From NCBI GenBank assembly GCA_009760855.2, contig WPIO01000102.1:622001-686000 (forward strand): a stretch of 64,000 nucleotides of DNA, in the 5' to 3' direction. This document shows, piece by piece, positions 16,765 to 26,106 of the stretch; the first letter of the stretch is position 1; each line of letters starts with the position of its first letter. Origin of the DNA: Cristatella mucedo. Lineage: Eukaryota; Bryozoa; Phylactolaemata; Cristatellidae. A program made the position numbers and the translations under genes. Under the pieces are notes generated by a model. It was given only the letters and a program-made list of their open reading frames with translations. It made no database searches and was not told the origin of the DNA.

Positions 16765-19716
16765 CTAATCCCCCACAACCCCAGTCTCCTCCTCGCTCAG
16801 TCCATACAAAGCATAAACCATTTTATCAATTTCACTGTCGGTTTTGGTTATTTGATTTTGCAAAGCGAGGGTTTTTTGTTTTTCTACTTCAAAATGTTCA
16901 AGCCACTGGGATTTTTGAGATAATGAAAGGTTTTTATTTTGCTTGCCAACTTCTGCAAAGAATTCATCCGCTTGTAAATTATACCATTTTTCAAGCTTGC
17001 GAGTAGATTTTACAACTCCCAAATCTGCAGAAAGTAGTTTTTTAAACTTGTTTGAAAGTTCATTAAATTGCTTTGTTAGATCTAACATTTTTTGTGCGTG
17101 GGTTATGAATGGGGTTTGTCGTTCTTTTGAAATATCTGGTATTTTAAAATCTTTAAATTCAGCAAGACTGTAAGAAGGAAAATCATCTCTTTGTAATGCT
17201 GGATTGCAATCAACATGAATATAAGAAAATATTCTACTATTAAGAATAGATAAGATATACTCTGGTAGGTATTTATTATTATTTATTGCAATGCCATATA
17301 AATTCTTTTTAAAAGCAAAACATTCACCTGTGTTTTGTAGAGTAAATTGCATTCTAAATTGACGACTAACCAATTGTCTTGCAATAATTTGAGTGTTTTG
17401 AAAAAAAGACAAAGACTTTGTTTCTCCAAGCTCTTTTAATTTTACAAACCCACCTATGTTATATTCTAATTCATACCTATGAACTTGACCGTCAAACCAT
17501 TTTAAGTCGCCTTCGTTTTCAAATTTATATAATTGCTTTGGTGGTAGCGTACCTCTGTTAATATCGGATATATCACCAAGGCGAGTGGAGTTTGTGGCAT
17601 GAAATTTTGCCATTACATTATTACTCTGCAACGATATAATTCCGTTTTGTAATTTATGAGGTATTTGCGTATATATAGATGTTTGAAGTAGTATTTCAGG
17701 ATTATCTTTAATACCTAAATCTAAAACATTAAAATTTTCACTTGTATTTTTAGACTTCTTTGCTACGAATACAACAGTGTCGACATACGCTTCAAAAATA
17801 TTGTATGGCAATTTCACGATTGTTTTAATATTGTTGCCTTCAAGCAACACTTGACGCATTTTCAAATAATTCACTTGTGATAACCATGTTGTTGGTATGA
17901 TATACGCAAGATAAGAACCATCTTTTACAACCTTTAAAGCTTTCTCTACAAAAGCTGAATATGTATTACTATTACCTTTTACAAAATCATAATTTGATAA
18001 TGTTGATAATTGTACGTAAGGCGGATTACCCACAACAACATCAAAGCCACCAGCTGCAAAAACTTCCTTAAATTCTTCACTCCACTTGAAAGCGAGAGAC
18101 TTTTTCACTCCTTCGGCGGTGAGTTTGTCTAATTCTTGGTGGGTTAGCAAGTCTCTTGTTACAACTTCTTGAATGACTTTACCTTCAAATTCACTGTAGT
18201 AGCCTGCAATGTCTGCGTTGTCGATTAGGCTGTTTCCGATTTTTATATTGCCGTCAAGGGTTGTGAGAGGCTCTCTATAGTGTGCGGTTTTTAGCCATAA
18301 ACTCAATTTTGTAATGCCAGTTGAAGCGGGGTTTATGTCAACGCCATAAATGTTGTGCGTGAGGATGTCTTTGTACGTCCATTCTGTTTTAATATGTTTT
18401 TGAACCTCTCGCAATTCGTTTTGTAAATAATCAAAAACTTTTACCAAAAACGCCCCAGAGCCACAAGCGGGGTCTAAAACCTTGATTGATTTTAGCTTTT
18501 CAGCATATTGTTGCCACCAATCTTTTGAATTTTCTTTTGCTTTGATTTCAGTTTTTCTGTCCATAAGCCAGCCACCAATTGCTTCTTTTACGATGTATTC
18601 TGTAATATACGCAGGAGTGTAAAACACACCGTCTTTCTTGCGTTTTTTCTCGTTATCGCCAGTTAAGTTTTCAAGGTCGGAAATTGATTGTTCAAAAATA
18701 TGACCTAGAATGTTAACATCTAAGTCGCTTCCAAAGTCGTGAGCGTATAAAATTACGATTTTATCAATGATTTCATCGGAAATATTAAGGCAATCAAGGT
18801 CTTTGTCTTCTGCAAAAAGCCCGCCGTTAAACTTTGCAATGCCAATTTCTGGATTTCCTTCATCCATTGCGGTAAACAAGGCTTTCATTCGATTGTATTT
18901 GCCTTTGATGTACTTGTTATTTAATGCTTCAAGCACTGCATCGTTATCTAAAGCCCCATTTTCTTTGCAAAAACGAATGAAAATTATGCGGTCAATAAGT
19001 TTTTGGGCTTTGTATAAGTAAAAGTTGCGTCCGTAGTGTTTTTCTTGATTAAGCTCGGTAAGGTTATGCCAAATTTCCTCACGAAGTGTTGAGTAATGTT
19101 TGTAAAATCTTTTCTCAATTTCCTCACCTTTTTCTGCTGTATCCAGTGCGTGTGTTGACGATTGATTTGAGGTTTTGGTAAAAAGACGGTCTTTTGCAAG
19201 TAGGAAGTGGAATTCCTTCTGCTTTTCAATACTGTTAGCAAGTTCAAGAAATGTCCAAAATTGATATTTTAATCTCCCACCACTTCCCGCTGAATAAAGC
19301 CGAATTTCGTTTGTGTTTGACGTTATTACCCACTCAATGCCATCGATTTTATCACGATATTCAAAGGCTTGTTTTTCAACCGTGTCAAGGTTTGTGGTGT
19401 TTTTTGCTTTTAATTCAATTGCAACTCTAATGTCTTTTTTATCACGAGCAATAAAACCAAGAACTCCATCAACTTTTGTGCCGTCTTTTTGAGTTTTATA
19501 TTCCGTTAGCAAGTTAAATTCTTGCAATCCAGTGTCAATTTCATAATCTAAAACCTTGCCGAAAATGTCATTTAGAAAGTTCGTTTGCAAAGCTTCTTCT
19601 TTTTGATTATCATTATGCCATTTGAGGAAAATTGCAGAGTTATCTTTAATTTCAGCTTTGTATTCGGAGAGCTTTTTTGCTAAAAAGGATTTGTTGAAGA
19701 GTGGGTTTTGTGTCAT
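16765..19716 (-). CDS. Type IIG-like restriction-methylation protein
   Basis: 983 residues with cleavage and methylation in one chain. N-terminal PD-(D/E)xK nuclease: Asp83 in KVDGVLGF and E101-x-K103 in VAIELKAK. Gamma-class adenine methylase: motif I DPACGSGAF near residue 414 and motif IV NPPYVQL near 562. A target-recognition region follows (about 680-900), then a C-terminal coiled coil. Length and order match Eco57I-type enzymes; PglX of BREX is an alternative, but no BREX partners are present. It starts five bases after Fic. The gene is intact. A target sequence cannot be read from the protein. Confidence 0.85.
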   Translation of the reverse strand: MTQNPLFNKSFLAKKLSEYKAEIKDNSAIFLKWHNDNQKEEALQTNFLNDIFGKVLDYEIDTGLQEFNLLTEYKTQKDGTKVDGVLGFIARDKKDIRVAIELKAKNTTNLDTVEKQAFEYRDKIDGIEWVITSNTNEIRLYSAGSGGRLKYQFWTFLELANSIEKQKEFHFLLAKDRLFTKTSNQSSTHALDTAEKGEEIEKRFYKHYSTLREEIWHNLTELNQEKHYGRNFYLYKAQKLIDRIIFIRFCKENGALDNDAVLEALNNKYIKGKYNRMKALFTAMDEGNPEIGIAKFNGGLFAEDKDLDCLNISDEIIDKIVILYAHDFGSDLDVNILGHIFEQSISDLENLTGDNEKKRKKDGVFYTPAYITEYIVKEAIGGWLMDRKTEIKAKENSKDWWQQYAEKLKSIKVLDPACGSGAFLVKVFDYLQNELREVQKHIKTEWTYKDILTHNIYGVDINPASTGITKLSLWLKTAHYREPLTTLDGNIKIGNSLIDNADIAGYYSEFEGKVIQEVVTRDLLTHQELDKLTAEGVKKSLAFKWSEEFKEVFAAGGFDVVVGNPPYVQLSTLSNYDFVKGNSNTYSAFVEKALKVVKDGSYLAYIIPTTWLSQVNYLKMRQVLLEGNNIKTIVKLPYNIFEAYVDTVVFVAKKSKNTSENFNVLDLGIKDNPEILLQTSIYTQIPHKLQNGIISLQSNNVMAKFHATNSTRLGDISDINRGTLPPKQLYKFENEGDLKWFDGQVHRYELEYNIGGFVKLKELGETKSLSFFQNTQIIARQLVSRQFRMQFTLQNTGECFAFKKNLYGIAINNNKYLPEYILSILNSRIFSYIHVDCNPALQRDDFPSYSLAEFKDFKIPDISKERQTPFITHAQKMLDLTKQFNELSNKFKKLLSADLGVVKSTRKLEKWYNLQADEFFAEVGKQNKNLSLSQKSQWLEHFEVEKQKTLALQNQITKTDSEIDKMVYALYGLSEEETGVVGD

Positions 19717-19720
19717 AATA

Positions 19721-20809
19721 TTATCCTAAATTTCTATTATCAACTAATTTCAAAAGCTCATTAAAACCATAAATCGCAGGCCTTGTTCCGCTTCCTTCTT
19801 GCATTTTTATTAAAACCTCACTTTCACAAAGTTTAAGCATTAATCTATTTGCACTGACGCTATTTTTAACCAACTCTTCTTTTAAAATATCTGGGGCGGT
19901 TAAAATCGGTTTTTTAAACAATAAATCTAAAATTTGAGAGTCTTTGACTTTAGCTTTTGTTTTGTCATATAGCTCTAAAATGCGAGTTGCTCTAAATTGG
20001 TTCATTTCAGATTGTTTTATTATTGCTCGCAAAAAGAATTCAATCCAGCCTTGCCAATCTTCTTTTTCTGATATATTCAGTAACCTGTCATAATATTCTC
20101 CTCTGTAGCTTTCAAGATATTCACTTAAGTAAAATATAGGTTGGTTTAGATATTTACGAGCGTATAAAAATAGTGGAATTAAAATTCTTCCAACTCTTCC
20201 GTTGCCGTCTAAAAATGGATGGATAATTTCAAATTGTGCGTGAATTACTGCAAGTTGAATTAAAATTTCTCCATCGTCATTGTGAATATACTTTTCCCAT
20301 TCATTTAACGCAGGAAGCATTTTATCAGGACTTGGCGGAATAAATCTTGCTTGCTCAATAGTTGTTCCAAATGAGCCTATGTAGTTTTGTACTCTTCTAA
20401 ACTCTCCACGGGCTTTGTTTGTGCCACGCACGCCTTGCAGTAAAATTGCGTGAATATCTCTAATCAAACTTAAACAAAGCGGGCGACTCTCAAGTTCTTT
20501 GACGCCATATTCAAGGGCTTTTTTGTAATTATTAACCTCTTCAATATCTGCAACCTTGCGTTCATCTTTAAAGTGAATTGAGTCATGTTCCAAAACTTCG
20601 GCAAAAGAGGCTTGCGTTCCTTCAATTCTTGATGACAAAACAGCCTCTTGTGTTGTAATTGCATTTAATAGTAGTAATGGATTTACCATGTGAGACAAAA
20701 GCCCGTTGTAATTTGACAGTAAACTATTTGCCTTACCAACAAGAGGCAACAATTTACCATAATCTAGGTTTTGAATTGGTAATGTGTGTGGGGTGAATGG
20801 GGTTTTCAT
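19721..20809 (-). CDS. Fic-domain protein (class II, N-terminal inhibitory motif)
   Basis: 362 residues. The Fic core is HPFLDGNGRVGR at residues 199-210, the complete active site for AMP or other nucleotide transfer to a hydroxyl side chain. The inhibitory motif (S/T)xxxE(G/N) is SSRIEG at 59-64, so autoinhibition is expected. A C-terminal winged-helix-like region follows (about 290-360). It lies two bases downstream of the AlbA_2-like gene and five bases upstream of the type IIG gene. A close relative at 28794-29891 also sits directly before a methylase gene. Target protein unknown. Confidence 0.92.
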   Translation of the reverse strand: MKTPFTPHTLPIQNLDYGKLLPLVGKANSLLSNYNGLLSHMVNPLLLLNAITTQEAVLSSRIEGTQASFAEVLEHDSIHFKDERKVADIEEVNNYKKALEYGVKELESRPLCLSLIRDIHAILLQGVRGTNKARGEFRRVQNYIGSFGTTIEQARFIPPSPDKMLPALNEWEKYIHNDDGEILIQLAVIHAQFEIIHPFLDGNGRVGRILIPLFLYARKYLNQPIFYLSEYLESYRGEYYDRLLNISEKEDWQGWIEFFLRAIIKQSEMNQFRATRILELYDKTKAKVKDSQILDLLFKKPILTAPDILKEELVKNSVSANRLMLKLCESEVLIKMQEGSGTRPAIYGFNELLKLVDNRNLG

Positions 20810-20810
20810 A

Positions 20811-21697
20811 TTATTGCCAAATTATATTATTTTCTTTGCATATACGTTCAAAATCTTGTTTCTTTTGCTCTAATGAAAATTTATTTTTTATCCAAATGCC
20901 GTTTGAATGATTTAAAATTATACAAAGATTGTAATAAATAGAGTTACGCTGATAATTACTTAATGATACCGGAATCAACACTGCATGACCCTTTGGGTAT
21001 CTTACGCACATTATAGATTCAGATATTACTGTATTTCTGAATCTAAAGCCAACATATATAAAATGATCTTTATTTTCATTCCGTAGATCAATTCTTTTTG
21101 TGATTAACTGAAAATCTGTATTTTTGGTATAATAACCATATAACTGAAGATCATGCATTGAATGGCTTGATGTCCAGTCATCTATATCATTTAAATATCT
21201 TATAAATTTTGTCCAATAGTGTTCATCAATTCTAAATCTATACTTATATAGTTCTTCAATTTCTAGATATGTTGCTTTTTCCGTTGCGCTATTGTGTCTT
21301 ATGTGGTATTCTGGGACAATTACCCCTTTATCTATTGGCAAATAAGGTTTAAAATTCTTCCTTCAAAGGATATCACTTGAATCGTTTTTCCATTCTTGGA
21401 AATGTTATTCAGAAAAACATATCCAAGCGGTGATGAATGAATGTTTCTTAATTTACTATTTATAGAGTTTTGATCTCGACATTCTTCTGATGCCAAGCCA
21501 ATAATATTGTGTTGGTCATCAATCCCGATAAAAATAAAACAATCTTCATCATCTAAGATATTAAGCATTGCTAGATAATCTGGTTTATGAACGCTCCATC
21601 CGCTTTTAAAGTCATAATGATTGCCTTCGGCTCTGTTTTTAAGCGCTAAATCTAATTTTTCTTCTAACTGCACTAGTGAATAATTACCGTTCTTCAT
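20811..21697 (-). pseudogene. AlbA_2/Schlafen-like protein split by a frameshift
   Basis: Two ORFs overlap here. The first (121 codons, 21332-21697) has HYDFKSGW, then FIFIGIDDQHNIIGL, the AlbA_2 signature. The second (176 codons, 20811-21341) opens with PIDKGVIVPEYHIRHNSATEKAT, which matches the end of the same domain. A one-base slip in attttaaa near 21345 would join them. The first gene of the cargo operon is therefore broken, or read through by slippage, or affected by a sequence error. AlbA_2 proteins bind nucleic acid and are frequent in defence loci. Confidence 0.75.
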
Positions 21698-21733
21698 AAT
21701 CTCTTTACGTCACTTACTATTACATTTTTATTA

Positions 21734-21762
21734 ATCTAAAAAGATTGTTATACAAATGTCAA
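21734..21762 (-). promoter_or_regulatory. Promoter of the element A cargo operon
   Basis: On the minus strand TTGACA (21757-21762), a 17-base spacer and TTAGAT (21734-21739) precede the first ATG at 21697, which has AAGAGA as ribosome binding site. The palindrome aatctaaaaagatt overlaps the -10 box and could be an operator. Confidence 0.6.
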
Positions 21763-21900
21763 GTATAAATGTTATTATATTGATGCAGAGCATCTTTTTT
21801 AAGAATTTATACTGCAAAGACTTCCTAGTATAACTTAATTGTATCACTAAAAAGATATGTATTACAAAAAATACTATAATATGTTATGCAACATCAAAGT

Positions 21901-21914
21901 TGCACAGCTGTGCA
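21901..21914. promoter_or_regulatory. Second copy of the palindromic site
   Basis: The sequence tgcacagctgtgca is identical to the core of 10845-10860. It lies about 100 bases inside the right end of element A and upstream of the cargo promoter. Confidence 0.4.
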
Positions 21915-22010
21915 GGTTTGCTTAACATTTGCAAGTATCTCTTTAATCTGTGAGATAAATGGATAGAAGGTCTTTATTTCCATCCCCAGAGTTCGAAATG
22001 CTGTGGTCTG

Positions 22011-22020
22011 CCCGCTCCAT
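22011..22020. other. Candidate attachment site at the distal end of element A
   Basis: The sequence cccgctccat is an exact copy of 5579-5588 from the tRNA-Gly 3' end. A gttcgaaa phrase 20 bases before it resembles a tRNA T loop but forms no tRNA. Confidence 0.55.
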
Positions 22021-22381
22021 TGTTGAGAACTATCTAAATTCACAAACAAATTGAATGGTTTGGATAAAATCTATCTTTTCAGATTTTAGGGTTAAGCTCG
22101 AGATAAGGATTTTTGAAATTTCTCGTTTTTCATCTAGTTCCGAGCTTTCAAAAATAGAATAGCTCTGAAAAACCAAATCAAGCATAAAATCTAAGGTCAT
22201 TTCAAATTTTTTGTCTATTTACTGTAATTTAAATGCTGAACGAAAATATTTTATTATGCACTTTACAAATAACCATAAATCCCAAATATTAAAATAAAAA
22301 ATAACAATATTTACAATATGAAGCTAAAAAATTAATTTAAAGACAACAAGAGCGAATTAACCAATTTGCTTTAAAAAAAAT
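22021..22381. other. Non-coding junction right of element A
   Basis: AT-rich with no ORF of note. Opposed phrases such as gatttt/aaaatc near 22070-22200 could form weak hairpins; no clear signal. Confidence 0.35.
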
Positions 22382-23445
22382 TTAAATACCGCTCAATTGC
22401 TTTGAATTAGATTTTGTCTTATCTGATAAGCGATGCATGCTTTCTCTTGTAGTTTGATAGCAAGAATTCTGCACTTCACAACTCACCAAGATAGATGAAC
22501 TTCTTTTCATGGTTTGATACCCAGAATCCTGCATTGCATCATGCAATAAATGTAAAATATGAGGCTGTGCATTTGACCTCATTTGACCATCAAAAAAACA
22601 TTTATATCCATCATTCATTGCAGGAATAACATCAGACAAGAAAATCCCTTCAATCTGAGTCATTTCCCATAAACGCTCGGGAGGATTCTCAGTGCGCAAT
22701 TGTTGCGCTTATTGCAATGTATAAGGTACACTAAATACCGCTGTGGCGGCTTTAAGATATTCTCTTTTACCATCAATACTACGCTTCAATAATCCAACTA
22801 AACCACATGATTTAATATCGCTATCTGGACAATTGTATACCTCCATTCTTGCCTTGCACAAAGCCTCTTGTTCCAATACACATTCCATAGGGCTATAAGA
22901 TTCTTGCTTCATATCAAACTTTTGATCATACTCAATTGAGGCAAGTTTTGCTGCTTTGCTAGCTTGCAATAGAACATTCTGTTTAAATGTTTTATTGCGC
23001 GTCGCATCAGATTGCAAAGTATCAATTCTTTCTGGACTAGATGCCAAACCTCCATTTGGAAATTGTAAAGAATATTTTGATGGATCAGCTTTTTCTCTTG
23101 TTACATCCCTAGAGCCCACAATCAAACGGCCAGCAGCAGTAAGCACTAACGCCACAACACCAGCGGTGAAAAATCTTTTGATTGATCGACCTTGCCAGTC
23201 TCAACTGCAACTTGCTGTGAATATCGCACCTGCATTGCATTGCTAGTAATATCACCATATTCATCATTGCTAACCTCTAAAACTAAATTATTACCATTAA
23301 ACGGCCTATTATTCTTATCGTCCTTTTTCAGTTTATCCCAATTCTCTATAACCAGAGCTTCATTTTTGACTCAAATGGTGGCGAAACTTTATTAGTATAA
23401 ATCTTTCTATCTTCGTTAAGCAACTCAACTCTACTATCTTTCATT
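22382..23445 (-). pseudogene. Decayed gene of unknown function, one membrane segment
   Basis: Pieces of one gene lie in sequence. MKDSRVELLNEDRKIY begins at 23445. A second piece holds NNLVLEVSNDEYGDITSNAM. A third, from 23155, opens with a membrane helix (GVVALVLTAAGRLIVG). A fourth starts at 22699 in the same frame, after a TAA at 22709-22711. At least two frameshifts and one stop separate them. The order, an N-terminal soluble part, a helix and a soluble C-terminus, suggests a bitopic membrane protein. I do not recognise the family. Confidence 0.55.
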
Positions 23446-23633
23446 ATAATACAAATATATAAAATAACTTCTCTTATCCAGTAATATAATTTTCCCTCCA
23501 TTGCAAACAATAAATCATAAATTTCACACTAACATCAAATTCATCTTCATCTATCTCGACAGCTTTTTTAATAGCATTACATCGTCTGGCATAAAATGTG
23601 GTAATGTATCGGGACAGGTTTTGTATCTACTGA

Positions 23634-24310
23634 TTATGCATTTTCTAAATAAATGCGTTCATTCTGAACTAAAGATCGTATGATATAAGAAGCCACATCA
23701 GCCATTTGATGAGCTAACATATGCATAAATTGCAACATATCTGATGTACTATCAATGCCTATAGCAGTAAATCTCTTATACGGTGTGTCTGTTTTGTAAT
23801 GATCAAATTGATGCGTAGCAATATCAACAGTAGAGAGGTGTCCGAACTTTAAAACTGCATTCCCACTTTCATTAAGTCTATATATTCTAACATAACTCTT
23901 TCTAGCAATTATATCGCCAAAATAGACATGATATCTGGCCTTAAAGCAAGAATCATTCTGAGGCATGAAAGTCTTAACATCAACGGCACTTCTAACGCCA
24001 AGATAAGATGGGTGAGTGTGCAAGTGCGAGGATCTTTGTAAAATTCAACCAGATCTACCTTGATCGCATCTCCAATTGCCATGGCTGCCCTATCTACAGA
24101 AATTTCTAAATTAGGCACATCGGCTTGAATGTTTAAAGTTATATGATCAGAACTATCTATTACCGATAAATTCAATTGCACTCTCTGAAAACGACATACA
24201 TAAAAACGAAATGACAACCATTCGCGCAAGATATGGCCGGAATTATTTAAAAGAAAAAGCCGAGTTGATAAAAGGTTTGTTGTTTGAGCAGTGCAATGAA
24301 GCAAGTGCAA
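23634..24310 (-). pseudogene. Second decayed gene of unknown function
   Basis: Two overlapping ORFs join across a frameshift near 24000-24023. The upstream one (24310) ends in LVEFYKDPRTCT before losing sense; the downstream one resumes with MHTHPSYLGVRSAVDVKTF. The downstream part has SYVRIYRLNESGNAVLKFGHL and ends near DVASYIIRSLVQNERIY. No family recognised. Together with the neighbouring broken gene it suggests relaxed selection in the segment between the two elements. Confidence 0.5.
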
Positions 24311-24419
24311 GCCAAAATTTTTTTAAATTTAAATTGGTAATAAATATTTAGCGTATTGAATATTTTTTACCACGACTATCGTAGAAAAATTAAAAACCCG
24401 TCATTTATTAAATGTTTAC

Positions 24420-26039
24420 TCACTTGCCATTAGAAGCTCCCCATCTTCGTGGTTCGTGACCAACCAAGATACCTTTATGAGTAATTTTGAACGCAACCAA
24501 TCCACTTATTACCTCATCGCTTACTATGACTTTATGTCCAAGTTTTTCAAGGCTTGTTTTTAATTTTTTATCACATCTTGATTCTATCATAATGCTACCG
24601 TTGTTATGTGCGGAATATTTAATAGAATTAATACTTTCTTGTGGATCGATATTAAGATCAATCATTGATATTATTACAGAAGTTACATAAGTTAATATTC
24701 TTATGCCACCGGCAGAACTTGCACCAAAAACAGGATTATTATTTTCATCAAAAACAATAATTGGAGAAATAGAACTTGATGGCCTTGAGCTTGACTTAAT
24801 TTGATTCACGCAGTTTTCACAATCCGAGAAATCTAACATAGTGTTATTCATGACAATGCCATTCGCCACAATGCCTGAACCAAAATAGCCATTAACAGAG
24901 CTTCCAATAATTGCAATGTTGCCATCTTTGTCAATTGCAAAAAAAGAGGTTGTGCCAGTTAGCTTATTATCTTTGTTTGATTTATTATTTAATGTTATTG
25001 GATCAAAAATTTGTGCATTATTTATTTTATCGACATATTCCATTTGTACTTGATTAATAATATTTTCACCTCTTATAAATCCATCTTCGTCATATTGCCT
25101 TTTGTTGGCTATTGCAGCGCTAACTGCATTTGAAACCAAATGTATAAAACGTGAATCGTTAGGATCGTAAATACTTGATAAATCTGATTTTTCAAGTATT
25201 TTTATAGCTGACAAAATAGTAAAATTACTATTTCTGGTGCAAATTTTATATTTTTTATATTGAACGCAGGTTGCATCTTTTTCAAATGCTTTATAATTCA
25301 CTAAATCTTTTTTCTGCATTAATCCATTGCTTTTTTGTATTTTTTCTACAATTTTATCAGCAATTTCTTCATTATAAAAACTATCTACACCATTAGGTTT
25401 TGCTATTTCTTTTAATGTGTTTGCTAAAGTTATATTTTTTGCAACATTGTTATTTGTTTTTAAAGATTGTTTTATATCTGACGATTCGTTAGAATAGGCA
25501 TTATACATAATAGACAATCTATTTTCTAATTTAAATCCATTTTCGGCAGCTATTATTGTCGGCTCAAATAAATCATTCCATTTTTTTGTGCCAAACTTAT
25601 TATATCCAAGCTCCATTGCTTTTAATATCCCAGGTACACCAATATATTGAATGCCAAATTCACTGCGATATTTAGTTTCATCTTTTTGCTGATTACCAAA
25701 AACATTCATTCTATTTGCATTTATGGGCGCAACCTCTCTACCATCAAAAGATATTATTTTACCAGATTTTTTATCAAAATAAAGTATGTAACCACCGCCA
25801 CCAAGACCGGAAGCATGCATTTCGCTTAAACCAATTGCAACTTGCATCGCAAGAATTGCATCCATAGCGTTACCGCCATCTTGCAAAATTTTGCTACCAA
25901 TATTAACCGAAAAATCAGTCGGACCAGATACCGCATATTCTTTATAAATTTGAGTTTTTGTGTTAAAGTTTTTATCGTTGTACATTTTTTTATCAGAACA
26001 GCCAAATAATAAAAAAATTAATAAAAAAATACTTGACAT
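24420..26039 (-). CDS. ggt: Gamma-glutamyltransferase, lipoprotein
   Basis: 539 residues. A lipobox is seen at LLFGCSDKK, so the enzyme is probably anchored in the cell envelope. The precursor's self-cleavage and nucleophile Thr lies in LTGTTSFFAIDKDGN (near residue 345). GLGGGGYILYFD near residue 100 and SSSRPSSSISPIIV are conserved substrate-binding blocks, and the chain ends EPRRWGASNG. The enzyme removes gamma-glutamyl groups from glutathione and related peptides, giving glutamate and Cys-Gly. It is divergent from the amidotransferase fusion, with 67 bases between them. Confidence 0.9.
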   Translation of the reverse strand: MSSIFLLIFLLFGCSDKKMYNDKNFNTKTQIYKEYAVSGPTDFSVNIGSKILQDGGNAMDAILAMQVAIGLSEMHASGLGGGGYILYFDKKSGKIISFDGREVAPINANRMNVFGNQQKDETKYRSEFGIQYIGVPGILKAMELGYNKFGTKKWNDLFEPTIIAAENGFKLENRLSIMYNAYSNESSDIKQSLKTNNNVAKNITLANTLKEIAKPNGVDSFYNEEIADKIVEKIQKSNGLMQKKDLVNYKAFEKDATCVQYKKYKICTRNSNFTILSAIKILEKSDLSSIYDPNDSRFIHLVSNAVSAAIANKRQYDEDGFIRGENIINQVQMEYVDKINNAQIFDPITLNNKSNKDNKLTGTTSFFAIDKDGNIAIIGSSVNGYFGSGIVANGIVMNNTMLDFSDCENCVNQIKSSSRPSSSISPIIVFDENNNPVFGASSAGGIRILTYVTSVIISMIDLNIDPQESINSIKYSAHNNGSIMIESRCDKKLKTSLEKLGHKVIVSDEVISGLVAFKITHKGILVGHEPRRWGASNGK

Positions 26040-26106
26040 ATATTAATATTTAAGGGCATTTAAATTAAAGTTAAATCTCGCACAACGGCATTATTGATGA
26101 AGACAT

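Larger units (their letters stand above)
5579..22020. mobile_element. Integrative element A (serine-recombinase element at tRNA-Gly)
   Basis: Left boundary is the tRNA-Gly 3' end, where the recombinase gene terminates. The 10-mer cccgctccat at 5579-5588 recurs exactly at 22011-22020, giving a unit of 16,432 bases. All recognisable genes inside are accessory: recombinase, Rep-like, SpoVG-like, coiled-coil protein, HNH, PLD nuclease, XRE regulator, then a restriction/Fic operon. No conjugation or capsid genes are seen, so movement between cells would need help. Element B at 28456-40082 has the same plan in the opposite orientation, which supports the boundaries. Confidence 0.75.

Noticed and set aside
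16765-19716. BREX PglX as the identity of the 983-residue enzyme
   Set aside because: It has an N-terminal PD-ExK nuclease and is about 200 residues shorter than typical PglX; no BrxB, BrxC, PglZ or BrxL partner is present.
21990-22021. A partial tRNA-Gly duplicate at the right end of element A
   Set aside because: Only the 10-base core matches; the preceding gttcgaaa does not fit a tRNA-Gly T arm at the correct spacing.
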